DNA of 64,000 nucleotides from Flexithrix dorotheae DSM 6795 (GTDB lineage Bacteria > Bacteroidota > Bacteroidia > Cytophagales > Flammeovirgaceae): positions 124,001-188,000 of the forward strand of contig NZ_KB903509.1 in the NCBI RefSeq assembly GCF_000379765.1. The letters are read 5' to 3'. Under the pieces are notes generated by a model. It was not told the DNA's origin. It saw nothing but the letters and a program-made list of their open reading frames with translations, and ran no database searches. Shown one piece after another: positions 54,892-63,567 of this stretch. The translations under genes were made by a program, and so were the position numbers. Position 1 is the first letter of the stretch. Each line of letters starts with the position of its first letter.

Positions 54892-56010
54892 GTGAACAAT
54901 AGCCTTTTGGATTTTTTTTTAACTTGTACACTGACAGGCTTTGGTGGCCTTCAATTGTTTTTCATATTTTTTGTTTTTTCAAGATTAATATTCTTCAGGG
55001 AACAAATAAACCCCAACCATTTTGGAAAAATATCTGTGGTAATAGCTGCAAGGAATGAATATGAAAATTTAAAGAAATTGATTCCGGCACTAAAAGCCCA
55101 ATCTCATCAAAATTTTGAAGTCATCATTGTGGATGACCGATCTGAAGATGGCTCATTAGCCTTACTTAATAGTTTTAAAAAAAAATTTGATGCACTCAAA
55201 ATTATCAGAGTAGAAGAATTAAAGGAAAGTTGGAATCCTAAAAAACACGCTTTACACCTTGGTATAAAAAAGGCAAGTTCTGATATTATTTTACTTACAG
55301 ATGCAGATTGTCTTCCTGTTTCAAATGACTGGATTTCAATTATTAATGGGAAATATGGCACAGAAACTTCTTTGGTTTTAGGTGTGGGGGTTTATCAAAA
55401 AAAGCCTGGATTATTAAATTTATTCATCCAATTTGAAACACTTTATACAGCCCTTCAATATTTGGGATTTGCTTTGGCCGGCAAACCTTATATGGGAGTT
55501 GGAAGAAACCTTTCTTACAGAAAATCCATTATTTTAGATAGTGGTTTGTTTAATGGCATCCAAAATATTACTGGCGGAGATGATGACTTGATTGTCAATA
55601 AAGTGGGGAATAAGCGAAATGTGAGAATTGTAATTAACAAGGAGAGCCAAACAATTTCAGCACCTCCAGAAACGTTTTTTGAGTGGTACAATCAGAAAAT
55701 CAGGCATTTATCCGTGGGGGTGAAATATAATTTAGAAAATAAAGTTTTCCTTGGGACTTTAAATTTCTCCCATATCGGATTTTATTTTTGCATATTGATA
55801 TTAAGTTTGCTAAATAATCATTGGCTAATTGTGTCAGTTTTTTATTTATTTAGAATTTTGGCACTAACTTTAATCATCTATTTTACCAATAAAAAACTGA
55901 AGGCAGGTTTTCCAGTAATGGCAACACCCTTTGTTGATATTTTGTATGTATTTTACTATGTGGTAATTGGATTTGCGAGTATTTCAACAAAAAAAATATT
56001 ATGGAAATAA
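54892..56010 (+). CDS. Membrane-anchored GT2 glycosyltransferase
   Basis: A family 2 transferase with an N-terminal helix (about 17-35), the catalytic part ISVVIAARNEYENLKKLIP, IIVDDRSEDGS and LLTDADCLPV (DxD region), the QNIITGG-like GGDDDLIV (acceptor loop, here NITGGDDDLIV) and SQTISAPPETFFEWYNQKIRH, with three C-terminal helices. This pattern is seen in family 2 enzymes that make polysaccharides or lipids in Bacteroidota. No ATG precedes the domain. GTG at 54892 is favoured because a perfect -7 box TATTTTTG lies at 54872-54879, inside the extension that TTG at 54838 would add. The stop overlaps the sigma-factor gene by 10 bp. Confidence 0.85.
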   Translation: MNNSLLDFFLTCTLTGFGGLQLFFIFFVFSRLIFFREQINPNHFGKISVVIAARNEYENLKKLIPALKAQSHQNFEVIIVDDRSEDGSLALLNSFKKKFDALKIIRVEELKESWNPKKHALHLGIKKASSDIILLTDADCLPVSNDWISIINGKYGTETSLVLGVGVYQKKPGLLNLFIQFETLYTALQYLGFALAGKPYMGVGRNLSYRKSIILDSGLFNGIQNITGGDDDLIVNKVGNKRNVRIVINKESQTISAPPETFFEWYNQKIRHLSVGVKYNLENKVFLGTLNFSHIGFYFCILILSLLNNHWLIVSVFYLFRILALTLIIYFTNKKLKAGFPVMATPFVDILYVFYYVVIGFASISTKKILWK

Positions 56011-56606
56011 AGAAAAAGTTTTCGGATAAGGCTATAGAGGATTTCGAACTCATCGACAAGGCGATTGAGGGGGACGAGAAGTCTTATGCTGATTTGATGG
56101 AAAAATACCGTAGACCGGTATATCATACCATGCTGAAAATGGTAAGGAATGTGGATGATGCCGAAGACTTAACTATAGAAGCATTTGCCAAAGCTTTTAG
56201 AAACTTATCAAAATTCAAAAAAGATTATACCTTTAGTACCTGGCTTTTCAGAGTAGCTACAAATAATTGTATCGACTTCATTAGGAAAAAAAGGCTGGAA
56301 ACCATGAGTATTAATGCCGAAATCACCAAAGATGATGGAGATAGCCTAAGTATTGATATAAAAGATGGTGCCCTGGACCCGATGGAAGAAGCTATCAAAA
56401 GTCAGAAAATTGAAATCATCAGGCAATTTGTAACGCTACTCCCTCTTAAATACCAGAAACTCGTAAAGCTTAGATATTTTGAGGAATTATCATATGATGA
56501 AATTGCTCAGGAATTGGAAGCTCCTCTGGGAACAGTAAAAGCTCAATTGCATAGAGCAAGAGAGTTACTTTATGATTTGGTGAAAAATTCCAAAAATGTA
56601 ATTTAA
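56001..56606 (+). CDS. ECF-type RNA polymerase sigma factor
   Basis: A 201-residue sigma-70 family protein. Region 2 spans about 25-95, with YHTMLKMVRNVDDAEDLTIE, FAKAFRNLSKFKK and FSTWLFRVATNNCIDFIRKK, and region 4 about 140-195, with LLPLKYQKLVKLRYFEELSY and then DEIAQELEAPLGTVKAQLHR. No anti-sigma gene adjoins it, and its start overlaps the GT2 gene by 10 bp, so it may be cotranscribed with it. Proteins of this kind in Bacteroidota are sometimes general, constitutive sigma factors; regulation cannot be read from the sequence. Confidence 0.93.
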   Translation: MEIKKKFSDKAIEDFELIDKAIEGDEKSYADLMEKYRRPVYHTMLKMVRNVDDAEDLTIEAFAKAFRNLSKFKKDYTFSTWLFRVATNNCIDFIRKKRLETMSINAEITKDDGDSLSIDIKDGALDPMEEAIKSQKIEIIRQFVTLLPLKYQKLVKLRYFEELSYDEIAQELEAPLGTVKAQLHRARELLYDLVKNSKNVI

Positions 56607-56659
56607 ATTTTTCAAGTCAATTTTTTTCAGCTTTACCTACCAAAATTTCCTTTCAATTT

Positions 56660-57280
56660 ATGGAAGTCGTTGCCAAGTATTTCCCGGATTTAACCAAAAA
56701 ACAAAGGCATCAAATCAGTCAGTTACAAGACATTTACTCCGAATGGAATGAAAAGATCAATGTAATTTCAAGAAAAGACATTGATAATCTTTATATTCAT
56801 CATGTATTACACTCCCTCAGCATAGCCAAATATGTTGACTTTAAGGATAATACAAAAATACTTGATGTAGGCACCGGGGGTGGATTTCCGGGTATTCCTC
56901 TTGCCATTTTATATCCTAATTGTCAGTTTCATTTGGTGGATTCTATTGCCAAAAAAATTAAGGTAGTGGAAGAAGTTTCCAAACATCTTGGGCTTCAAAA
57001 TGTTACCTATGCACATCAAAGAGCAGAAAAAGTAAAAGACGAATTTGATTTTGTGATTACCAGAGCCGTAGCCAAAATAGATACGATTTATAATTGGGTA
57101 AAAGGGAAAGTTAGGAATCAGGGGGGAAATGATATTTGGAATGGAATAATTTGCCTGAAAGGAGGAGATTTAAAGGAGGAATTCTCAAAATTTAAACATA
57201 ACTACAGGTTTATTGAAATATCAGATTACTTTGAAGAAGAGTTTTTTGAAACTAAGAAAATAGTATATGTGCCTGCCTGA
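56660..57280 (+). CDS. rsmG: 16S rRNA (guanine527-N7)-methyltransferase RsmG
   Basis: RsmG (GidB) methylates G527 of 16S rRNA. The 206-residue protein has the family blocks WNEKINVISRKDIDNLYIHH (about 29-48), the SAM motif ILDVGTGGGFPGIPLAILYP (about 74-93) and DFVITRAVAK, with KKIKVVEEVSKHLGLQNV before it. Loss in other bacteria gives low-level streptomycin resistance. It lies 53 bp after the sigma-factor gene and is probably in the same transcript. Confidence 0.97.
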   Translation: MEVVAKYFPDLTKKQRHQISQLQDIYSEWNEKINVISRKDIDNLYIHHVLHSLSIAKYVDFKDNTKILDVGTGGGFPGIPLAILYPNCQFHLVDSIAKKIKVVEEVSKHLGLQNVTYAHQRAEKVKDEFDFVITRAVAKIDTIYNWVKGKVRNQGGNDIWNGIICLKGGDLKEEFSKFKHNYRFIEISDYFEEEFFETKKIVYVPA

Positions 57281-57481
57281 TTCAATTTACTGTTTATCTT
57301 TTTGCTCTCCACAACATCAAAGCTGAAAAACTATCAATTAAATGTTTTAGGTTTGCTCCCTTGCTTACTATATCTGTGTTTAAATCGAACTTTAAGTTTC
57401 GGATTAAATTAAAATTAATTGATTGTTAATTCGGGCATTAGTTTATTAGAATTTTTGATTGTAATATTGCCGAAAATGGGA

Positions 57482-58456
57482 ATGGCATCGAATATCAACG
57501 ACATAAAAGCACCAATATCTGATGAAATGGTGGAATTTGAAAAAAAATTCCGTCAATTCATGAAGAGTAAAGTCCCTCTGCTTGATAATATTATGAGCTT
57601 TATTATCAAACGGAAAGGGAAACAAATCAGACCAATACTAGTGTTCCTAACCGCTGGAATGTGCGGAAAAATTACAGAAACAACTTTCCGGGGAGCAGCC
57701 TTGATCGAATTGCTTCATACCGCTACACTTGTGCATGACGATGTGGTGGATGATGCACAATACAGAAGAGGTTTTTTTTCAGTTAATGCTTTGTGGAAAA
57801 ACAAGGTTGCAGTATTAGTGGGTGACTATTTGCTTTCCAGAGGGTTATTGCTATCAATAGACCATGGAGATTTTGATATTTTAAAGCTCATCTCCAATGC
57901 AGTAAGGGAAATGAGTGAAGGGGAACTCCTCCAAATGGAAAAAGCCCGTAGGCTTGATATTGATGAGGATATCTATTTCGAAATCATCAGACAAAAAACA
58001 GCCACATTACTTTCTGCCTGTTGTGCTGTTGGAGCCAAATCTGTGGAAGCGGATGAGGATTCCATCAAAAAAATGGCTTGCTTTGGAGAAAAACTGGGTA
58101 TCGCCTTCCAGATAAAAGATGATCTTTTCGACTATGGAGAAGCGGAAATTGGAAAACCTTTAGGAATTGATATAAAGGAGAAAAAAATGACCCTTCCTCT
58201 TATTTATGCTTTAAATCAGGCCTCTAAATCGGAAAAAAGGCATATTATTAATATCATCAAAAACAAAAGCGGTGAACCCAAAAAGGTTAACGAAGTAATT
58301 GAATTTGTTAAAGCTTCTGGAGGTTTAAACTACGCTACTGAGAAAATGAATGAATATTTTGAAGAATCGGACAAAATTATTGCAGCTTTTCCCGATTCTG
58401 AATATAAATTGTCATTGGAAAAACTGATGAGATATGTCATTCAAAGAAAAAAATAA
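57482..58456 (+). CDS. Polyprenyl diphosphate synthase (IspB type)
   Basis: A trans-polyprenyl synthase that extends farnesyl diphosphate with isopentenyl units, giving the side chain of menaquinone. The first aspartate-rich motif is VHDDVVDDAQYRRG, with KGKQIRPILVFL before it; the second is IKDDLFDYGEAEIGKPLGID. Chain length is likely C30-C40, but cannot be fixed from the sequence. The frame opens at TTG 57419, yet ATG 57482 (MASNINDIKAPISDEM) gives the usual family N-terminus and 324 residues. It is monocistronic. Confidence 0.9.
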   Translation: MASNINDIKAPISDEMVEFEKKFRQFMKSKVPLLDNIMSFIIKRKGKQIRPILVFLTAGMCGKITETTFRGAALIELLHTATLVHDDVVDDAQYRRGFFSVNALWKNKVAVLVGDYLLSRGLLLSIDHGDFDILKLISNAVREMSEGELLQMEKARRLDIDEDIYFEIIRQKTATLLSACCAVGAKSVEADEDSIKKMACFGEKLGIAFQIKDDLFDYGEAEIGKPLGIDIKEKKMTLPLIYALNQASKSEKRHIINIIKNKSGEPKKVNEVIEFVKASGGLNYATEKMNEYFEESDKIIAAFPDSEYKLSLEKLMRYVIQRKK

Positions 58457-58526
58457 TTTCCTTTAAAAACAGCTCTTACTCAAAGCAATCGAACATCAGG
58501 CTACCCAATCCAGGATTCTCCTCAGT

Positions 58527-59486
58527 TTATTGATTACAATACCACAAAAAAGCTTTCTGAAGCCCCTCCTTTATCATTACTTCAGGTTCGTAACCTAATA
58601 ACCTTTTACCTTTTGAAACATCAGCCAGACTATGTTTCACGTCTCCCTGCCTATTCGGTCCATAAATAGGTTTGATGTTTCCTTTGTCCGCAACATCCAC
58701 AATCATTTGAAATAATTCATTTAATGTTGTTCTTTCCCCACAAGCCACATTATAAACCTGATTGACTGCTTCGGAGTTATCAGTAAACAAGGCTTTCAAA
58801 TTTGCCTGAACAGCATTAGCCACAAAAGTAAAGTCCCTGCTTTGCTCACCATCCCCATTAATTTTAGGTGACTGGTTATCAATTACAGCTTGCATAAATA
58901 AGGGAATAACAGCAGCATAAGCACCCTTTGGGTTTTGTTTTGGCCCAAACACATTAAAATATCTTAAACCAATAATTTCCATTCCATAGAGTTTTGCAAA
59001 AACATCAGCATACAACTCATTTACATATTTGGTGATGGCATAAGGAGAAAGCGGATTCCCTATTTTATCCTCTACTTTAGGCAGTGTAGGACTATCTCCA
59101 TAAGTAGACGAAGATGCCGCATAAACTACTCTTTTTATTCCTAATTCCTTTGCTGCAGTGAAAATATTAAGAGTTCCGGAAATGTTTACCGCATTAGTGG
59201 TTACGGGGTCATTTATAGATCTTGGAACCGACCCTAAAGCCGCCTGATGGGTGATTACCTGAATTCCCTGACATGCTTTAATGCAGGTATCATAATCCCT
59301 GATATCTCCTTCTAAAAACTCAAATTTAGGATTGCCGTCAAACTCCTGAATGTTTTCCAGTTTACCGGTTGAGAGGTTATCCAAAACACGCACCTTTTTA
59401 ATATTTTCAAGGGATAATAATTTTTCAACAAGATTTGATCCTATAAACCCGGCCCCTCCCGTAACTAATACATTAAAGTTTGACAT
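58527..59486 (-). CDS. UDP-GlcNAc 4-epimerase-like SDR (WbpP/TviC type)
   Basis: A 319-residue extended SDR. NAD-binding loop GGAGFIGSN at 10-18, AASSSTYGDSP around 123-132, catalytic Tyr149 and Lys153 (SPYAITKYVNE), then GLRYFNVFGPKQNPKGAYAA, a WbpP/TviC-like signature, and GDGEQSRDFTFVANAVQANL. These enzymes interconvert UDP-GlcNAc and UDP-GalNAc (or their acids) for surface glycan synthesis. The catalytic Tyr is intact here, unlike in the epimerase-like gene at 20716. The gene is followed 70 bp away by the convergent polyprenyl synthase gene; upstream is rpiB. Confidence 0.88.
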   Translation of the reverse strand: MSNFNVLVTGGAGFIGSNLVEKLLSLENIKKVRVLDNLSTGKLENIQEFDGNPKFEFLEGDIRDYDTCIKACQGIQVITHQAALGSVPRSINDPVTTNAVNISGTLNIFTAAKELGIKRVVYAASSSTYGDSPTLPKVEDKIGNPLSPYAITKYVNELYADVFAKLYGMEIIGLRYFNVFGPKQNPKGAYAAVIPLFMQAVIDNQSPKINGDGEQSRDFTFVANAVQANLKALFTDNSEAVNQVYNVACGERTTLNELFQMIVDVADKGNIKPIYGPNRQGDVKHSLADVSKGKRLLGYEPEVMIKEGLQKAFLWYCNQ

Positions 59487-59584
59487 TAAAAAATTAATCT
59501 TTTATAAGTAAAAAATGCTATATTCATTCAATGCCTTATTAGGACAATAATTGCGCAGGAAATTGAATAAATATCGAATTAAGT

Positions 59585-60013
59585 TTAACAACTCATCTTT
59601 CCAACCCTTCTGGCATGCCTTCCTCCTTCAAATGCCGTATTTAAAAATGTTTGAGTAATTTTTTCGGCTTCTTCGAGCGAAATAAACCGTGCAGGCATAC
59701 TCAGCACATTTGCATCATTATGCTGGCGAATTAAAGTGGCTACTTCAGCATTCCAGCATAATCCAGCTCTTATTTTCTCATGTTTATTTGCAGTAATCGC
59801 CACTCCATTTCCCGTGCCACAAATTAATATACCAAATTCACAATCTCCTTTCTCCACGGCACTGGCAACCGGGTGAGCAAAATCCGGATAATCCACCGAA
59901 TCTTCACTATTAGTACCAAAATCCGTAACGGTGTGTCCCCATTTCTCTAAAATAGGAATTAGTTTTCTTTTATAACCAAACCCGGCATGATCGCCTCCTA
60001 TCGCAATTTTCAT
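59585..60013 (-). CDS. rpiB: Ribose 5-phosphate isomerase B
   Basis: RpiB interconverts ribose 5-phosphate and ribulose 5-phosphate in the pentose phosphate pathway. The 142-residue protein has IGGDHAGFGYKRKL at the start, the catalytic Cys65 in GILICGTGNGVAITANK, and His98 in IRQHNDANVLSMPARF. The C-terminus GGRHARRVGKM is typical. A TAGTTTTG box lies 34 bp upstream (60048-60055, minus strand). Confidence 0.96.
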   Translation of the reverse strand: MKIAIGGDHAGFGYKRKLIPILEKWGHTVTDFGTNSEDSVDYPDFAHPVASAVEKGDCEFGILICGTGNGVAITANKHEKIRAGLCWNAEVATLIRQHNDANVLSMPARFISLEEAEKITQTFLNTAFEGGRHARRVGKMSC

Positions 60014-60047
60014 ATTTTTTGTTTTTGAAGTTGAATGCCAGAAAATC

Positions 60048-60055
60048 CAAAACTA
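60048..60055 (-). promoter_or_regulatory. -7 box TAGTTTTG before rpiB
   Basis: A perfect TAnnTTTG box on the minus strand, 34 bp from the rpiB start. A TTTG lies 26 bp further upstream (60082-60085), a longer spacer than the usual 19-21 bp. The box alone is the evidence. Confidence 0.4.
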
Positions 60056-60218
60056 ATTTTCAGGATTATTACCAGCCTATTCAAATAATTTGTTATTTGT
60101 TTTTGCAAAAAAATCATTTTAAACGGACTTTTGAAACTCAAGAAAATAATTTCGAAAAATCTTCCAGAGAAAATTAGTAAAACACATTCATAATCAATAC
60201 TTTATATAAAAATAAATT

Positions 60219-61001
60219 TTGGAATCAAAACCTAAAGTCACCATAATCACAGTAGTTTACAACGAAGCTGAAAATGTAGAAAAAACCATAAATAGTGTTT
60301 TAAATCAAACTTATTCCAATTTGGAATATCTTGTAATTGATGGAGGTTCCACAGATGGAAGTAATGATGTAATTAAAAAGTATGAGGGAAAAATAGACTA
60401 TTGGCAGAGTGAAAAGGACCAGGGCGTGTTTGATGCCATGAATAAAGGTGTTAAAAAAGCAACAGGAGATTATATTAATTTCATGAATGCAGGAGATTCT
60501 TTTTTTAATGAGAAAGTCATTGAAGAAGTTTTCCGTTCTGATCACAGGTTCGCGGATTTTATTTATGGTGATCATCAGGTAATTCATGAAACCTTTATAA
60601 AAGAGAAGAAAGCCTTACCGCTTTCACAATTATGGAAACACATGATCTTTTCCCACCAATCCCTTTTTGTTAAAACTCACCTTTTACAAGAGAATCCTTT
60701 CGATCTTTCCTTTAAAATTGCGGCTGATTTCAATTTTATATTCAACAGCTATATAGCAGGCAGAACTTTTTATAATACAGGATTAAAAATTGCGAAATAT
60801 GCAGCAGGCGGACAATCTGAAATGGAGGTAATCAAAGCTTACAGGGAAAACTGGAAGATCGTAAGACAACATGAAAAAAGAATTAAAGTGAGACTTTTCC
60901 ATTTTCAATTAATCTTCAAACAATCCATAATTATTTTAATTCGAAGAATTCTTCCTTACCAGTTATTTGAGCAATTGATGAAACTAAAAAATTCCATTTA
61001 A
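60219..61001 (+). CDS. GT2 glycosyltransferase, WcaA-like, TTG start
   Basis: A 260-residue family 2 transferase: VTIITVVYNEAENVEKTINS, LVIDGGSTDGSNDVI, WQSEKDQGVFDAMNKGVKKA, and the DxD-region block YINFMNAGDSFFNEKV. The C-terminal part (SHQSLFVKTHLL, FKIAADFNFIF) is seen in colanic-acid-type transferases. TTG at 60219 is the start; the first in-frame ATG lies about 75 codons inside and would remove the nucleotide-binding strand. It is convergent with the flippase-like gene, ending 4 bp from it. Confidence 0.85.
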   Translation: MESKPKVTIITVVYNEAENVEKTINSVLNQTYSNLEYLVIDGGSTDGSNDVIKKYEGKIDYWQSEKDQGVFDAMNKGVKKATGDYINFMNAGDSFFNEKVIEEVFRSDHRFADFIYGDHQVIHETFIKEKKALPLSQLWKHMIFSHQSLFVKTHLLQENPFDLSFKIAADFNFIFNSYIAGRTFYNTGLKIAKYAAGGQSEMEVIKAYRENWKIVRQHEKRIKVRLFHFQLIFKQSIIILIRRILPYQLFEQLMKLKNSI

Positions 61002-61005
61002 CAAA

Positions 61006-62094
61006 TTAATTTTCCTTCTTTTTTATCTGCTTTCTATCTACAAAAACACGTTTAATCCACCTGGGAAGGAAAAAAACACCCAAACCCAAATATGCATAAT
61101 AGGTAAAGAGCCTCCAGAAAATGGCTACCACTGCACTAAATGCTGCTATGGTAAAAAACTCACTAAAAAATAAGGGAAAGACAAACTCTGCAGTTCCCGC
61201 ACTACCCGGGGTCGGAGATATTAACATCACAATCCACATCACTATCTGTCTTCCAAAAATGAGGAAATGATTGGCAATATTAATATCGGTAAATGCTGCA
61301 ATAAGGCAGTTTAACATAAAATATCGGGCAGACCATATAAATATTGTGGATAGGATAGCCTTTGTCCAATATCTGGATTTTTTCTCCAGTAAAATCTCAG
61401 AGGCGTTAATCACATCAGTCCCCCACTGAATGGCATCTTTTCGCCACTTTTTAAACAGCCGGTTTCCGGTAAGTTTAATTAATATCCATTTAAATGCCCT
61501 GGGTCTGATAAATAAGCCATAGATCATTAAAAGGGTATATAAAGCGATAAGAACTACACTAATAAAAAAAGCTCCTTTTACTGAGACAGCCATCCCAAAA
61601 ATGGTGAAATCATCAGTTATAGCGGGAAAAATTTCAAATGGAACAATTAAAAATGTAAGCAGGGAAGCGATCACAAAAAACAAATTATCCAACACTGCAG
61701 TCAACATCACATAAGCCAGAGATTGTCCAAAAGGAATCCCTTCTTTATTAATAATAAAAACTACTACAGCCGTTCCTCCAACCACAGAGGGTGTTACAGC
61801 AGAGGCAAATTCCCAAAGCACAATTACAAATAAACTGGCTATCCAATCAAGTTTCTTATCAGTAAGATGTCTTATCCTGACAATATATCCCCAGTCTCTA
61901 ATGAGTAAAACAACGATGGCTAAAAAAATCCAGTGTAACTTAGCATTCTTAATATTCTCCACAACATCTTCATAATCAAGCTCTTTGCTTATATTAAAAA
62001 TAAGGTATGCCATAACCGCCACCCCTATCAAAATAGGCAAAATTATTTTTGTAGGATTTATGGATTTGAGAACTTTAGAACTATTAGCGTCCAT
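61006..62094 (-). CDS. Flippase-like (LPG synthase TM) membrane protein
   Basis: A 362-residue protein with eight to nine hydrophobic helices, of the UPF0104/lysylphosphatidylglycerol synthase membrane domain family. Typical blocks: WIASLFVIVLWEFASAVTPS and then GGTAVVVFIINKEGIPFGQS (about 83-126), and the late VMLISPTPGSAGTAEFVFP (about 287-306). Members are thought to flip or pass lipids, or act with glycosyltransferases. The synthase domain of MprF is absent. The gene ends 4 bp from the convergent GT2 gene, an arrangement that suggests no shared regulation. Confidence 0.88.
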   Translation of the reverse strand: MDANSSKVLKSINPTKIILPILIGVAVMAYLIFNISKELDYEDVVENIKNAKLHWIFLAIVVLLIRDWGYIVRIRHLTDKKLDWIASLFVIVLWEFASAVTPSVVGGTAVVVFIINKEGIPFGQSLAYVMLTAVLDNLFFVIASLLTFLIVPFEIFPAITDDFTIFGMAVSVKGAFFISVVLIALYTLLMIYGLFIRPRAFKWILIKLTGNRLFKKWRKDAIQWGTDVINASEILLEKKSRYWTKAILSTIFIWSARYFMLNCLIAAFTDINIANHFLIFGRQIVMWIVMLISPTPGSAGTAEFVFPLFFSEFFTIAAFSAVVAIFWRLFTYYAYLGLGVFFLPRWIKRVFVDRKQIKKKEN

Positions 62095-62427
62095 TTAAAT
62101 TTCTTTCAACATCAAACCTGATTAACAATCAGGATTTCAAAAATTTTAATTCAATTATTTCATACTATTAGCAATGAAATTTATCATCTCCCATCAATTG
62201 ATTACTATCAATTTAAAGGCAGAAAATAAAGCTAAGTTAGATTTCTCACCTTTAATTAAAGGATTATTCAGGTTTCAATTTCACAAAAATATATTTTCAA
62301 ACACTAAAACTGAGGAATGAGATTAATCGTGCAAAAATTAGTATGAAAGTTGCGAAAATAGGTAAGCAAGGCATTAGAAACAAGGAATTTAATGGTAATG
62401 GAGAATTAATTCTTATTTAAGAAATGA
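62095..62427. other. Intergenic region, no gene seen
   Basis: This stretch of 333 bp, A+T rich, contains only a 25-codon frame at about 62343 with no coding character. It should hold the promoter of the flippase-like gene (minus), for which no consensus was found. Confidence 0.5.
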
Positions 62428-63567
62428 TTAAAAAGCTTCAGCCAGATTAATGTAAAAATTACTAACGCCAAATCCAAAACCATAATCAATTCGCACATTA
62501 ATTCTTTCCTTCCTGTTTAAGGCCACACGAAGTCCCCCTCCATATGAAGCTTTGGATTCATTTATTTTAAATGTGCTCAACTGTGGTCCTACATCTCCTA
62601 GGCCACCAAAAATCACAACACCAAAGCGGTTAGAAATTTTGTATCTATATTCCCCTTGAACTACATAAAGATTTTTGTCACGATATCTTCCTCGGTAATA
62701 TCCCCTCAATAATTTATCTCCTCCTAACAAGGCCAGTTTTTGAAATGGGACATCCCCAGATGATAATTCTACTTTCCCCTGAATGGCAAAAACATGTCTT
62801 TTTTTAAGGGGGAAATATTTCCTCAAGTCAAACTCCCAAAACTGAAAACCATTGCTACTACCAAAGGCTTTGGCATAAAACCTTGACGAAAACTCAAGGT
62901 AATGTCCTCTTGTAGCATTTAACACATTATCTCTTTTATCGTAGGTAGCAATTAAACCTATTCCTGAAAGAGCAACCCCCTCCGAGCCTTCAATTGAACC
63001 ATTTTCCAACATTCTTCCTTCTTCCGGCTGAATATTAAACATGGAATAAAAATTATACATTCCACCCACAAAAAATCCATTCCCTACATTCCTCATCAAC
63101 CTGAATGTAAAATTAAATATGTTGTTATCATAAACCTCTATATTATCCAATTCAGTGTCATTCCCAATACCATAAAAATTGTCGGGAAAGGTCAAAAAAG
63201 AAAAATTACCACGAATTTGAAATTTTTCTTCTTTTAGGAAAACATTATAATCTGAACTTAAAATTATCTGGTTTCTCAGGGTGTATATTAGGGCTGTCCG
63301 TACATTTGAAGTCCTTGTAAGGGTGTCATTCGGGTCTAACTTAAATAAATTGATCATTACCCCCCCAAAAGCCAGGGTTGTTTCAGGTGTATAGAAAGCA
63401 ACTGGCAATGCTACAAATGAATTTTTCTTTTCTTTATTTTGCTTTGTTGTATCGCCTGCAAAAAAACTGCGATAGCTTAAAGCTCCAGAAGTTCCCGCAT
63501 AAGGCAATTTTAATAAAACAAAAATGAATATTAGTTTAAAAAGCGTAATAGTTTTATACAAACACAA
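62428..63567 (-). CDS. Outer-membrane barrel, bacterial surface antigen type
   Basis: A 379-residue outer-membrane protein with a signal peptide (about 1-28). It corresponds to the surface antigen (BamA/TamA-like) C-terminal 16-strand barrel, without POTRA domains: strands with alternating hydrophobic residues run from residue 47, LLRGYYRGRYRDKNLYVVQG matches the family's conserved RGY block near strands 11-12, and the protein ends in an aromatic Phe (NLAEAF), the BAM signal. Upstream is GTSGALSYRSFFAGDTTKQ, a short linker. POTRA-less members are common in Bacteroidota and of unknown role. It stands alone. Confidence 0.85.
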   Translation of the reverse strand: MCLYKTITLFKLIFIFVLLKLPYAGTSGALSYRSFFAGDTTKQNKEKKNSFVALPVAFYTPETTLAFGGVMINLFKLDPNDTLTRTSNVRTALIYTLRNQIILSSDYNVFLKEEKFQIRGNFSFLTFPDNFYGIGNDTELDNIEVYDNNIFNFTFRLMRNVGNGFFVGGMYNFYSMFNIQPEEGRMLENGSIEGSEGVALSGIGLIATYDKRDNVLNATRGHYLEFSSRFYAKAFGSSNGFQFWEFDLRKYFPLKKRHVFAIQGKVELSSGDVPFQKLALLGGDKLLRGYYRGRYRDKNLYVVQGEYRYKISNRFGVVIFGGLGDVGPQLSTFKINESKASYGGGLRVALNRKERINVRIDYGFGFGVSNFYINLAEAF

